Source of the DNA: Gemella sp963532255
GTDB lineage: Bacteria; Bacillota; Bacilli; Staphylococcales; Gemellaceae
NCBI GenBank assembly: GCA_963532255.1
Contig: CAUSKO010000002.1
Location: 6,379-70,378 of the forward strand
Direction: 5' to 3'
Length of the DNA: 64,000 nucleotides
The notes under the pieces are model-generated. The model was not told the origin of the DNA and searched no databases. It saw only the letters and a program-made list of their open reading frames with translations. Below, piece by piece: positions 16,391-25,952 of the stretch. The translations under genes were made by a program, and so were the position numbers. Within the stretch, counting starts at the first letter, position 1, and every line of letters begins with the position of its first letter.

Positions 16391-19207
16391 TTATATTCTA
16401 TCTCTTGTAAAATACTCGTACATATCTTCTCTAAGAGGTGTTTGTATTTTATAATAAAATTGGATTACAGTATCTCGGCTTCTTTCTCTATGGACCAGCT
16501 TTGGTTCACCTACGGTTTTCATCTCACCTAAAAAGTAGAAAATCCTTGCTCCATCTTTATCTTCTTTATTCTTTCTCATAAATAAATAGATTTTCGTATC
16601 ATCATTATAAAAGTATTCGCACTCTTTAGATTCTAAATTACGTCGAGGTTTAGACATTGATGTAAAACCATTATCCGGTAAAAATCCATGCGTATAATCT
16701 CTATTAAATGAGTTTTCATCAATATCATAATTTATAAATACGGGCAGAGTTTTCGTTCTCTTATCATATTTATAACCACCTATCGCTAGCGGAACATAGT
16801 TGATTCCCCAAGAAAACAATTTACAAATATCTTCAAAGCTATACTTTTCATATAAAACAAAATTAGTATCCCTATATAGACGGTCTTTATAATACTTATT
16901 GTATCTATAGATTCCATATTCAACTAATTCAGTTAGCAATTCTCTAAAAGCTTCAGACTGCAGTTCCTTATCAAATTCTTTTGATATTTTTAGTGTATTA
17001 CTATTCTCATCTAAAAATATACAATCACTAAATTTCTTTTTCGTGACACTACTAGTTACAAAGTTATTCGTCAGTATTTTTTTACTAACTTCTAGTTCAT
17101 AATCAGCTATAAACTTATTATATTCAGCCAACATAATATCTTTGAACTGCCCTTCAATATTTTTCGCATCACCTTTAAGAAGTAAACTTAGAATTTGTAA
17201 CTCTTCTATTTTTTTACTAAGTATTAGATTAGTAGATACAAAGTTTAGCATATTTTCTGCAGTCTTTGATAATTGACCTTTATATTTAAACTGACACTCC
17301 TTCTTGGTAAGAAACGTATAATAGCTTCCTGCTACTTCAAAGATTTTCTTAATATCTAATGCATCATAATTTTCAAAATCATAGTATGTTGGGATTCTTC
17401 CTAGTTTATTTTTTAATTTACTATACTCTGCAGCGATAAAAATCCATGTGTTTAGCTTAACATTGTCTATAGCACTGTATATTCTTTGTTTCGAAATTTC
17501 ATCAAAATGAATAGTAGACGTTCCCGGTAGATACCTTGTTCCTTGCGATAAAAATTTTCTAACTGTATCTTTATCATAACTATTATCTCCAGATAAGGCT
17601 ACTGGAATTAGAAAGTTATTTTTATAGTTTGCGATAAAATCTATAATAACAACGAAGTCTTTATCTTTACTTTTTCTAAGACCACGACCAAGTTGTTGAA
17701 TAAATACTATAGCACTTTGTGTTGGACGTAACATTACTACTTGATTAACTTCTGGTATATCTACACCTTCATTAAAAATATCAACGGTAAAAATATAATC
17801 AAGAACATCACCAGTATCAGCAACTAATCTTTCGACTTCTCTTTCTCGTCTTTCTTGACTATCTTCACCTGTTAGACTAGTAGTTTTAAAACCTCTTTTG
17901 TTGAATTCATCACTCAGTGCTTTTGCCTCTTGTTTAGAAGAACAAAAGACTAACCCTTTTACTCTATTACCTGAATAGCCGTAATAGCTTATTCTATCGA
18001 TAATATGGTTGACACGTTTATCTGAATATAACTTAGAAAAATCACTAAGTTCATCTATCGATTGACCATCGATTTCTAAATCACTAATACCAAAGTAGTG
18101 AAACGGACATAATAAGTCATTTTCCATAGCTTCTTTTAGGCGAACTTCGTAAACTATATTGTTATTAAATAATTCATAAATATTAAAACTGTCTGTTCTA
18201 TCAGGACTAGCTGTCATACCAAGATAAAAAGTAGGTATAAAATAATCCATTACCCTCAAGTAACTCTCGGCACCTGCCCTATGAACTTCATCAATAATAA
18301 TTTCATCAAAATAGTTTTTAGAAAAACTTTGATACACTTCTTGCTTAGATATAGTCTGAATCGTCGCAAAAATAAAATCTGCTCCAGTATTTTTATTCTG
18401 TCCAGTTAATAATCCATATGAACGATTATTCCCAAAAATTAGTTTAAAAGTTTCCAGAGCTTGTCTTGCTATTTGTTCACGATGCACTATAAACAAGATT
18501 TTTTTAGCATCTATACTCTTCATCCCAAAGGCTGCCGCAAATGTTTTTCCAGTACCAGTCGCAGAAATTAACAATCCTCTATTATCTTGTTCTCTTAGCT
18601 TCTCTAGATTTTTTATAAAACTTTGTTGCATCTTATTAGGATTGATTTCCTCGGAAATAATCTTTTCTTCTTTCTTACTTCGAGTATTATTAACGCTAAA
18701 GTTTTTAATATACTTTTCTCTAATATCACTATACTTTACAGACTGATTCCATAGTGAATTAAACTCGCCCAACACCTTAGAGCTATGTTCTAAATCTTCT
18801 TCAACTAAAGTATTCCATTCCTTATTAATTGTTAATGCAGCGCTCGTTAGATTTGAACTCCCCATTAAAATATTCCATTTATGACCTTGTCTAAAAAGAT
18901 ATCCCTTTGTATGGAAGCCATGCTTATTTTTTTCACTATCATAAATCTTTAATTCAATATTTTTAAATTTATTTAATTTATCTAACGCTTTAGGCGTATT
19001 AAAATACAAATAGTTTGTCGTTAAAATTTTACCCAGAATATTTCTTTTTTCCAAATCTTCTAAAGTTTGAAGCAAGCTAGTTAGACCACTCTCAGAAATA
19101 AAAGCTACACTAAAGATAAACTCATCACATTGTTCTAATTCTTTTTCTAAAGTACTCAGGACCTTTTGGGCTTCTAAATAATTATTATAAATAAATGTAT
19201 TTTTCAT
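16391..19207 (-). CDS. PLD-like nuclease + SF2 helicase + DUF3427 protein
   Basis: 938 residues. The N-terminal domain (about 1-165) is phospholipase-D-like, with the half-site HTKGYLFRQGHKW and GSSNLTSAAL. The helicase core follows: LLISATGTGKTFAA near 213, IIIDEVHRAG, LGMTASPDR, and motifs V-VI around FNEGVDIPEV and QQLGRGLRKS. The last about 280 residues match the DUF3427 type (FSWGINYVPLAIGGYKYD). Such proteins are common next to restriction and phage-defence genes. I start at the ATG at 19207, 6 bp after AAGGAGGG; an earlier GTG adds two codons. It begins 21 bp after folP on the same strand, so it may ride on folP transcripts. A role in DNA restriction is inferred. Confidence 0.85.
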   Translation of the reverse strand: MKNTFIYNNYLEAQKVLSTLEKELEQCDEFIFSVAFISESGLTSLLQTLEDLEKRNILGKILTTNYLYFNTPKALDKLNKFKNIELKIYDSEKNKHGFHTKGYLFRQGHKWNILMGSSNLTSAALTINKEWNTLVEEDLEHSSKVLGEFNSLWNQSVKYSDIREKYIKNFSVNNTRSKKEEKIISEEINPNKMQQSFIKNLEKLREQDNRGLLISATGTGKTFAAAFGMKSIDAKKILFIVHREQIARQALETFKLIFGNNRSYGLLTGQNKNTGADFIFATIQTISKQEVYQSFSKNYFDEIIIDEVHRAGAESYLRVMDYFIPTFYLGMTASPDRTDSFNIYELFNNNIVYEVRLKEAMENDLLCPFHYFGISDLEIDGQSIDELSDFSKLYSDKRVNHIIDRISYYGYSGNRVKGLVFCSSKQEAKALSDEFNKRGFKTTSLTGEDSQERREREVERLVADTGDVLDYIFTVDIFNEGVDIPEVNQVVMLRPTQSAIVFIQQLGRGLRKSKDKDFVVIIDFIANYKNNFLIPVALSGDNSYDKDTVRKFLSQGTRYLPGTSTIHFDEISKQRIYSAIDNVKLNTWIFIAAEYSKLKNKLGRIPTYYDFENYDALDIKKIFEVAGSYYTFLTKKECQFKYKGQLSKTAENMLNFVSTNLILSKKIEELQILSLLLKGDAKNIEGQFKDIMLAEYNKFIADYELEVSKKILTNNFVTSSVTKKKFSDCIFLDENSNTLKISKEFDKELQSEAFRELLTELVEYGIYRYNKYYKDRLYRDTNFVLYEKYSFEDICKLFSWGINYVPLAIGGYKYDKRTKTLPVFINYDIDENSFNRDYTHGFLPDNGFTSMSKPRRNLESKECEYFYNDDTKIYLFMRKNKEDKDGARIFYFLGEMKTVGEPKLVHRERSRDTVIQFYYKIQTPLREDMYEYFTRDRI

Positions 19208-19228
19208 TGTCACCCTCCTTTAGAATTA

Positions 19229-20032
19229 TTAGCCATTAATTATTTCATAAGTTATTAAAGCTTCTTTCATAACTTTAACATTATGTACCCTAACCATTCT
19301 CGCTCCACGTTTTACCGCTTCTATAGATAATGCTGCACTTACTATATCCCTATCTTTTGGATTAGTATTTCCTCCTAAGACATAATCGGTAGTTCTTTTT
19401 CTACTTACCGCATATAAAATTTCACAACCTAGTGAACTAAGCAATTCTAGCTTTCTAGTTATTTCCAAATTAGCTTCTGCAGTTTTTCCAAATCCCATAC
19501 CTGGATCTAAAATTATATTTTCTTTTTTCACTCCTGCTTTTAAACAAATATCTACACTTTCGCTAAGTTCACGAACTACCTGTTCAATTTCATGCCCTTC
19601 TTCAACACCGCCATTATGCATTACAAAGATTGGAATATTATATTTAGCCGCAACTTCAGCCATATTACTTCCTTTAACTCCATTAACATCATTTAAAGCA
19701 TCAATACCTTCTTTAATCATATACTCAGCAACTGTCGGTTTATATGTATCAATACTAAAACATACATCAGGAAATTCTTTTCTCAGTGTTGGAAATACAC
19801 TTTGTAGTCTTGCCAGTTCATCTTCCTCACTAACAACAGTTGAGCCTGGGCGTGTTGACTCCGCACCTATATCAATAATATCAGCACCTTCTTCAAGCAT
19901 TTTACGAACACCTTCGATTGCCGCTTCTACATCATAAAAATCTCCACCATCAGAAAAAGAATCCGGAGTAAAGTTCAGTATCCCCATAATTAAATATTTT
20001 TTTTCATTTAAAAGTTTTCTAAGTTTATTCAT
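19229..20032 (-). CDS. folP: Dihydropteroate synthase
   Basis: 267 residues. It condenses p-aminobenzoate with hydroxymethyl-dihydropterin diphosphate in folate synthesis and is the sulfonamide target. Signature blocks are GILNFTPDSFSDGG near 18, IDIGAESTRPGS near 56, and IILDPGMGFGKT. AAGGTGAA precedes the ATG. The usual neighbours folE, folB and folK are not beside it; folC lies 11.7 kb away on the other strand, beyond the defence-like island. The PLD-helicase gene follows at 21 bp. Confidence 0.96.
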   Translation of the reverse strand: MNKLRKLLNEKKYLIMGILNFTPDSFSDGGDFYDVEAAIEGVRKMLEEGADIIDIGAESTRPGSTVVSEEDELARLQSVFPTLRKEFPDVCFSIDTYKPTVAEYMIKEGIDALNDVNGVKGSNMAEVAAKYNIPIFVMHNGGVEEGHEIEQVVRELSESVDICLKAGVKKENIILDPGMGFGKTAEANLEITRKLELLSSLGCEILYAVSRKRTTDYVLGGNTNPKDRDIVSAALSIEAVKRGARMVRVHNVKVMKEALITYEIING

Positions 20033-20106
20033 GTTTTCACCTTATATAATTTTTTCTAACTATTCTATTATAGCACGAGGGGGAAGTTGTTTGCAGTAAA
20101 AAAAGA

Positions 20107-20138
20107 TAAAAGTCCATCACTAATCCGATGAACTTTTA
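20107..20138 (-). terminator. Terminator downstream of the Sau3AI-like gene
   Basis: A 12-bp stem (20107-20118 with 20127-20138) contains one G-U pair on the minus strand and is followed there by a T-run (20097-20104). It lies about 340 bp past the nuclease stop, within the 448-bp gap 20033-20480. Confidence 0.75.
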
Positions 20139-20181
20139 TACTTAGTAATAAAGATCTAGAATATTGTAAATATAAACCTAA

Positions 20182-20304
20182 TTAATCTCCAATATCTTCA
20201 CTATATTTTTGTTTATCTTCTGCTACTTCTCTTATTTCTTTTTTCTCTCTAAGAATTTTATTATTTCTTAATGAATGCTCCGAAAAATTCTCAACTTGTT
20301 CCAT
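20182..20304 (-). CDS. Possible 40-residue charged small protein
   Basis: An open frame of 40 codons between the Sau3AI-like gene and its terminator. It reads MEQVENFSEHSLRNN, then a Lys/Glu-rich helix-like stretch, and ends SEDIGD. The amino-acid mix looks protein-like, unlike the Ile/Leu/Asn/Phe-rich products of random AT-rich frames here. No clear ribosome site precedes the ATG. It may be a small last gene of the nuclease operon, a remnant of a longer gene, or chance. Confidence 0.25.
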   Translation of the reverse strand: MEQVENFSEHSLRNNKILREKKEIREVAEDKQKYSEDIGD

Positions 20305-20480
20305 ATACATTAAAAAAACTAAAATATTATTTCTATAACTTCATTCACAAGTCATAAAATGGAATTTTTTTGCTAAATTGTTGTCTGATAGTTACTTTTA
20401 AACTTTAATCAGTAATTTATAATCTATTAATAATTCACACTAAATTGGAATTATAATTACTTATTTTCAATAAAAATATC

Positions 20481-21959
20481 CTAATCATAAAATTCTTCAA
20501 GTAACCGACTTATATATTCTTTATTAAACCAAAAACTTTGTTTTGTCATGAAGTTATTAAAATATCCATCAGGTTTGTTAGTCCATTTAGCATTTTTAGG
20601 TAAACGACTAGAATTTTCATCATCTACATAACTTCGTTTTCTAGTATGCGGGCGCACATGCATAATACCACCTTTTCCGTTCGCTTTAGGCAAATCATTG
20701 ATAATTCTATAACCTTTTCCCCACTTAATAGCCTTTAATTCTACACCTTTATTTATGATTTTTCTAGTCTCCTTCCAAATAGTTTTGGCTTCACCTTCAA
20801 TTATATCCAACGGCATATTCCAAAATTTAGCCCCCTTCAATATATATTCATCCTCCACATTTTTAAATACCACAAATAAAAATTTGGTTTGTTCCAAATA
20901 ATTAAAAAGACTCGACTCCTCCCATTTACTTTTAATCAGTTCTTCAAACTCAAAATAAGGTAAACTCATACTCTCTTTAGGCATATTATTATCTTTTAAC
21001 CTGATAGTTTTTACTTTTATGCCAGATTTTTCAAACTCTTCTGCTTTATCTGGATTACACTTAAGTCCTAAAATTTTTTTAACTATCAACCATTGGAGCT
21101 GCTTCGGTTTTGTTTCAGTATCTATTGAAAATAATCTAGATAGTTCAGTAGTTGTCTTCCCTTTAAATTCATTAATTTTTGAAATAACAAATTCTTCTAA
21201 TGATATCTCTTCTATATCTTTTAGATTCTCAACAATAGATTCTCGATTACTTTTAAATCTATTCCCTTCATACCCCACCTGGATATTTGAGTCTACCTTA
21301 TCTCCATAAATGTAATCTCTAACTAAATTACTCATATACGATTTTTTGAGAGCATATGCACGAGGTTTAGCCTCTTCTGCATCCAAGGAAGGATGTTGAG
21401 GTACTCTGTCTCTTGCATTTTTAGCTTTTGTACATGCCTCAAGTATGTTCGTTAAACCTCCTGAAAGTTCATGCGCTCTTCCTTCTTTTATATACTTGTG
21501 TATTAATTCCCAATCATTTTTAATAATAAGCCAGTCTTTTTCAGGAAACTTAAACTGCATAGCGCTCTTAAATATAAATTCAGTCTTATTTTTTTTGGGC
21601 TCATAATAATAAAAGCCAATTTCTAGCGTTTTATTCTTCTTGAAAAAGTTACTGTCATATATATTTTGTAATTTAAACTCTTCAACATAATTAATCCTAT
21701 TTAAAACTAGACGTTCTTTTGCGGTGGTTCCGTATCTAACCTTCTTTAAACCTGCTGCTTTTAACTCTATACCAACATCTTTTAAATCTTGTGCAGTCGA
21801 ATTATTCTTTTTCACCTTAAACCAAGACTCCCAAGCATCTCCATAAATAGATTTACTTGAAGCTTTCTTTTCGGGCATTTCACTTTGCAAATCACTAACT
21901 GTTTTCCCAAGAGCTTCAAGAGCCCTTTTATGTACATCCTCTTTATTTTTAAACTTCAT
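20481..21959 (-). CDS. Sau3AI/MutH-family restriction endonuclease
   Basis: 492 residues, almost exactly the size of Sau3AI (a GATC-cutting enzyme). The N-terminal half is the MutH-like catalytic domain with DLKDVGIELK, giving Asp58, Glu65 and Lys67 in the D-x6-E-x-K spacing, then KERLVLNRINY and the segment EGRAHELSGGLT. The C-terminal half is the allosteric, non-cleaving MutH-like domain ending in HVRPHTRKRSY and MTKQSFWFN. All active-site residues are present. AAAAGGAG precedes the ATG. It lies 233 bp behind the PLD-SNF2 gene on the same strand. No DNA methyltransferase gene is in the window, so it lacks the usual protective partner nearby. GATC specificity is inferred from the family. Confidence 0.9.
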   Translation of the reverse strand: MKFKNKEDVHKRALEALGKTVSDLQSEMPEKKASSKSIYGDAWESWFKVKKNNSTAQDLKDVGIELKAAGLKKVRYGTTAKERLVLNRINYVEEFKLQNIYDSNFFKKNKTLEIGFYYYEPKKNKTEFIFKSAMQFKFPEKDWLIIKNDWELIHKYIKEGRAHELSGGLTNILEACTKAKNARDRVPQHPSLDAEEAKPRAYALKKSYMSNLVRDYIYGDKVDSNIQVGYEGNRFKSNRESIVENLKDIEEISLEEFVISKINEFKGKTTTELSRLFSIDTETKPKQLQWLIVKKILGLKCNPDKAEEFEKSGIKVKTIRLKDNNMPKESMSLPYFEFEELIKSKWEESSLFNYLEQTKFLFVVFKNVEDEYILKGAKFWNMPLDIIEGEAKTIWKETRKIINKGVELKAIKWGKGYRIINDLPKANGKGGIMHVRPHTRKRSYVDDENSSRLPKNAKWTNKPDGYFNNFMTKQSFWFNKEYISRLLEEFYD

Positions 21960-22192
21960 TATATGGCTCCTTTTACTATTTATTTAGAAAAATTAAATCA
22001 CATCTCTAATTTGCATATACAATTCTCTTCGTTTTTTTCCATTCTTGAACCCTATCCCATTAATATTCTTCGAAATAAATAAATAATTAACTAAAAATAA
22101 ATTTATTATTTGTAAAAAATTTCTTTGATGCAATAAACAAACTATTAAAGGGGTTACTAGAAAACAGAAAAATATAAATTTATTTTCTACTC
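21960..22192. other. Gap between PLD-SNF2 helicase and Sau3AI-like genes
   Basis: 233 bp of AT-rich sequence. On the minus strand one frame stays open for about 60 codons and ends with a peptide containing NGKKRRELYMQIRD followed by a stop near 22000. It has no start codon or ribosome site. It may be the tail of a lost gene, or chance. A separate promoter for the nuclease could lie here. Confidence 0.3.
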
Positions 22193-24754
22193 TTATTTTC
22201 TCATCTCTTCACTCATCATTTTTAAAATCTCTTCTTTTTCATCTATAGAAAATTCTGGTTGAAGTGTCGATTTTTCTATAGCGTCATACATTATATCCCT
22301 TTTATCATATAATCTTTCATAAATTTTCCTATCAATTGTATTTCTTTTCTCTACTTGACCTTCTAACATAAAATAATAATAATTTGTTTCTTGATTCTCT
22401 TCAAGACCCAACCTGTGAATTCTATCTCTCGACTGCAACATATGAGTAAGATTAAATGAATATTCTAAATATAGTGCATCATGTGCTACTTTATGTAACG
22501 ATACCGATTCAGCTAATGTATGCGGATTTGTTATTAAAACATCATATTGTCCTTTTTGAAATTGTAACACCAATTTTTCTCTCTCTCTTGCATCGATGCC
22601 CCCATATATTATTGCAACTTTAAATCCTTTTTGTTCTAAATCATTCTTTAGTTTAATAATTGTATCAACAAAGATACACCATACCACTATTATTTTTTTC
22701 TCTTTTATTAATTTTTCTGCCAATTTTAAACACTCCAAATATTTAGAAGACCTTGCAATAGAATCAATTAATTCTATTTCATTATTCGTAAATGAAGGTT
22801 TTTCATCTTCCAACTCTATATCAAATAGTTCTTCATCACTACTATAATCTGCATATATATCCAAAGAAATCTTATCTCTTAATAATTGAGGATTTGAGGA
22901 TAATTGAATTAAACGAATATATAATTTAAATGGATTATGTCTAAATTTTCTCCATAAAATATTTATTAACTCTTGCTCTGTATCGTTGGCCACAACGCAA
23001 ACAAGAGTATCATCATTTTCTTTAGGTACACCTAGTTCTTTCTTTGTAACTCTCCAAAAAAAGGGATTTAATTTAGTATTGATATCACGGATTGTTTTTA
23101 AATCTGGTTTATTAAGAGAACCTAAATCAAAATTAAAATATCTATCAAATTCAAAATTATATAGTATATGTAAAAAATTCCATATATCTTGATAAGTGTT
23201 TGGAATAGGTGTCCCCGTAAGAACATACCTATAATTTACTTTTTGGGATAACTCAATAGAAAAATGAGACTTTTCTGATTTTATATTTTTAATTTTATGG
23301 ACTTCGTCAAAAACTAACATTGTTCTCATATTTACAATTTTTAATAGCTCTTCTTTATATTTAATTAAAGATTCATAGTTTATTAAAATTAAATTATATT
23401 GATTTATATTTTTATAGAATAACTCAGGTGAAAAATCTGATGCGTGCACATCCAATACCTTTAAAATTCTTTTATCTCTAAACACAGCTTTAAACTCTTC
23501 TTTCCAAGAAATAAAAGAATTTTTTGGTCCAACTACAACTATTTTATCAATTTTGTTTATCTGATTACTAGAAAGATAAGCAAATGTCCCAAAAATCATC
23601 GAGGTTTTTCCAGATCCTGGAACTGAGAAATTCGCAACTCTTTTCATTGTCGCTTGATAAAAGCTTACCCAACTCTGAATATCATATAGTTCACGACTAA
23701 CTTCTTTTTTTACTACGTTATTAAAGTTTTCAAAATCATCTGAGAATATCTTATCTCTATTTTTTATAGCAATTCCCCTTCTAGCTATTTCTTTTATTCT
23801 AAATTTCGATTCTTCAATAAATCTTATAACTGAATCTGTTATTATTAAGCGACACGTCGTTCTTTTGGCATATTTTTTCAATTCTTTAATAATATCTTCT
23901 ACTTCTATATATGATAACCCTTTCTTAAAATTTGTAATTATTTCATCTGAATATTGTTTTTTAATAATTCTTTTTAACGAGCGTTGTCTTAAATCTAAAG
24001 CTTTTTCTAAATTATTCTTCAGCTGTAAACCACTATCATAATAAAGCACTAGAGCATTTGCTTCAAAAATAGAATTGTCCACTATTATTCTTCCCTCACT
24101 AAAGTTAATAATTTTCGATTTAACTATTTCATCAATCGTTTTTATAAAAATCATACCATTATCAATTTTATTATCCCAAAGCATATTGAAATAATCCACC
24201 TTCTCACGCAATTCAGCTTTATCTGATTCCCAGCTTTTTAATACTGTAATTTCTTCATAATTTTTTGTAAACCCTGCTTCTGTTTCATTTAAAGAACCCG
24301 AAAAATATATAATATTATCGTATCTATCTCTAAATATGCCAAATTTTGCATGGAATAATCCTGAGTGGGTAAAACCTATTTTTATATCAACTAAACCTAT
24401 TTTTATTAGATAACCTAGATTAGATAAACATTTCTTTTGTTCACAATCTAAACTTTCATCATTTAAACAATTATGCAACTGATCTTTTATAAAATTCTCT
24501 CTTTCTTTATATCCTCTAATTATTTCCTTATAATCATTTTCTGAAATTTCATGAGAAATAATCAATCGATATTTCCCTTTATTATTTAGTAGATGTTCAA
24601 TTCCTCTAGAATAGTGTGCTAACGATTTAGAACTAAAATATCCACTTACCCTGTCATAACTAGTCGATTTCCTCAAAGCAAAATTGTAAAAAATTTCTGG
24701 TATATTATCTGAAGATGTTGAATAAAAGGTCTTAAAGTTATAATCAGATAGCAT
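22193..24754 (-). CDS. PLD-like nuclease fused to SNF2-family helicase
   Basis: 853 residues. The N-terminal part is phospholipase-D-like: DRVSGYFSSKSLAHYSRG, the half-site HAKFGIFRDR near 139, and GSLNETEAGFTKNYEE. From about residue 365 it is an SNF2/SF2 helicase: SVPGSGKTSM (Walker A), LVFDEVHKIKN, YVLTGTPIPN, and motif VI QSRDRIHRLG. Comparable PLD and SNF2 parts occur, as separate or fused proteins, in DISARM and in 7-deazaguanine (Dpd) restriction, so DNA translocation plus cleavage is plausible. Its start overlaps the end of the ParB-like gene by 11 bp, with AGGAG 6 bp upstream of the ATG. The nuclease half-site is intact. Confidence 0.87.
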   Translation of the reverse strand: MLSDYNFKTFYSTSSDNIPEIFYNFALRKSTSYDRVSGYFSSKSLAHYSRGIEHLLNNKGKYRLIISHEISENDYKEIIRGYKERENFIKDQLHNCLNDESLDCEQKKCLSNLGYLIKIGLVDIKIGFTHSGLFHAKFGIFRDRYDNIIYFSGSLNETEAGFTKNYEEITVLKSWESDKAELREKVDYFNMLWDNKIDNGMIFIKTIDEIVKSKIINFSEGRIIVDNSIFEANALVLYYDSGLQLKNNLEKALDLRQRSLKRIIKKQYSDEIITNFKKGLSYIEVEDIIKELKKYAKRTTCRLIITDSVIRFIEESKFRIKEIARRGIAIKNRDKIFSDDFENFNNVVKKEVSRELYDIQSWVSFYQATMKRVANFSVPGSGKTSMIFGTFAYLSSNQINKIDKIVVVGPKNSFISWKEEFKAVFRDKRILKVLDVHASDFSPELFYKNINQYNLILINYESLIKYKEELLKIVNMRTMLVFDEVHKIKNIKSEKSHFSIELSQKVNYRYVLTGTPIPNTYQDIWNFLHILYNFEFDRYFNFDLGSLNKPDLKTIRDINTKLNPFFWRVTKKELGVPKENDDTLVCVVANDTEQELINILWRKFRHNPFKLYIRLIQLSSNPQLLRDKISLDIYADYSSDEELFDIELEDEKPSFTNNEIELIDSIARSSKYLECLKLAEKLIKEKKIIVVWCIFVDTIIKLKNDLEQKGFKVAIIYGGIDAREREKLVLQFQKGQYDVLITNPHTLAESVSLHKVAHDALYLEYSFNLTHMLQSRDRIHRLGLEENQETNYYYFMLEGQVEKRNTIDRKIYERLYDKRDIMYDAIEKSTLQPEFSIDEKEEILKMMSEEMRK

Positions 24755-25952
24755 CGACTTCTCCTAATTTTTTCAATTTTTCATTAATACTATTTAAAAC
24801 AGTATTAAATTCTGTTCTAAGTGAGGTATTCATGCGATATACAGAGTCAATATCCACATCATTTATAAGCGCATTTACTCTATTTAAAATATCTATCGGT
24901 TTATTTTTTGATTCAGATAGCTTTTTAGCTTCAACATAAAACTCTGTTATCCCACAAACCTTCTCTTTTATTCCCGTTTCTAAGTTTAAAATACCTGTCT
25001 TACTAACTTCTTTTTTTGTGCTTTCACTTTCAAAATAATCATTTGCATCATCAAGTAGCTCTTTTTCTTCAAAGTCATCTAAAAAAGAATAACACATTGA
25101 TTTATCTTCAAAAACTGATTTTAATTCACGAAGTCGTCTAGTTACATCTCCACTTAATGACAGAATATTTAAGAACAGTATTTCTTTTACATCATCTTTT
25201 CGGCAAAGGTCAATTTTATTACTATTTAAAATTTTATGAATTTCCCGAATTGGTCCATCTATTTTTTGATCTCTAGCTATATAAAACTTATTAGGTTGAC
25301 CGATATATTCAAGATATTCCAACATTAATTTAGATATTTCAATATTATCTTTTACTTTCTTGAGACTCATATTCGTTTCAGTTGCATATTCTTCAGGTGT
25401 AAATATCCCACCATCTTTAATTAAATCACGATAGATATCGACTAATCTATCAATTGGATTATAATCCACTTTAGATTCAATAGCATGTTGAAGATTTAAC
25501 TCTAATCTCTTTATATCTTTCTCAGTATAAGTGTCATTTTCTAGAATAACAGCTTCTAAGTACCCAAATTCTGCCCCTGCACCCTCTTTATACAATTGTC
25601 TTAATGCTGTAAATCTTCTATTACCATCTAATATAACTCCATCGGCCGTTACTACTGCAGGTTCTGTTTGAGACATAGTCCTTATATTATTTTTAGTTCC
25701 TCTTAACGCCTCTGGATTACTATGTACAATATATTTCTCAATGATATTATTAAATTCATCTCTATCATCCTTTGGAAACTCTCTTCCTTCGTCAATAAAT
25801 TGGGAAATATAAGTAGCTATTCTCCCATTTTTTTTATTGTAAATTAAACAATCAATCGGAATTCTATACACAGCAAAGGTTCTTTTTTGACCTTGAATCG
25901 ATAATTTTTTCGTACTAACTGACTCTACAAGATTAATATTCAATAAATTCAT
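24744..25952 (-). CDS. ParB/Srx-fold domain protein of the defence-like operon
   Basis: 402 residues. The N-terminal ParB-like domain (about 20-160) contains a charged extended strand set and the key loop TADGVILDGNRRFTALRQL. A middle helical region (ELNLQHAIESKVDYNPIDRL, then an HTH-like NMSLKKVKDNIEI) matches the KorB/ParB DNA-binding layout. The C-terminal 150 residues are helical and unrecognised. ParB-type domains with this loop bind CTP or act as nucleases, and relatives (DndB, DpdB) take part in DNA modification or restriction systems. No ParA partner is nearby, so chromosome partition is unlikely. It overlaps the upstream gene by ATGA (4 bp) and the downstream gene by 11 bp. Confidence 0.8.
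   Translation of the reverse strand: MNLLNINLVESVSTKKLSIQGQKRTFAVYRIPIDCLIYNKKNGRIATYISQFIDEGREFPKDDRDEFNNIIEKYIVHSNPEALRGTKNNIRTMSQTEPAVVTADGVILDGNRRFTALRQLYKEGAGAEFGYLEAVILENDTYTEKDIKRLELNLQHAIESKVDYNPIDRLVDIYRDLIKDGGIFTPEEYATETNMSLKKVKDNIEISKLMLEYLEYIGQPNKFYIARDQKIDGPIREIHKILNSNKIDLCRKDDVKEILFLNILSLSGDVTRRLRELKSVFEDKSMCYSFLDDFEEKELLDDANDYFESESTKKEVSKTGILNLETGIKEKVCGITEFYVEAKKLSESKNKPIDILNRVNALINDVDIDSVYRMNTSLRTEFNTVLNSINEKLKKLGEVDAI

Noticed and set aside
24744..25952. Calling the ParB-like gene a chromosome partition parB
   Set aside because: No parA, no parS-like sites near it, and it is embedded in a defence-like operon.
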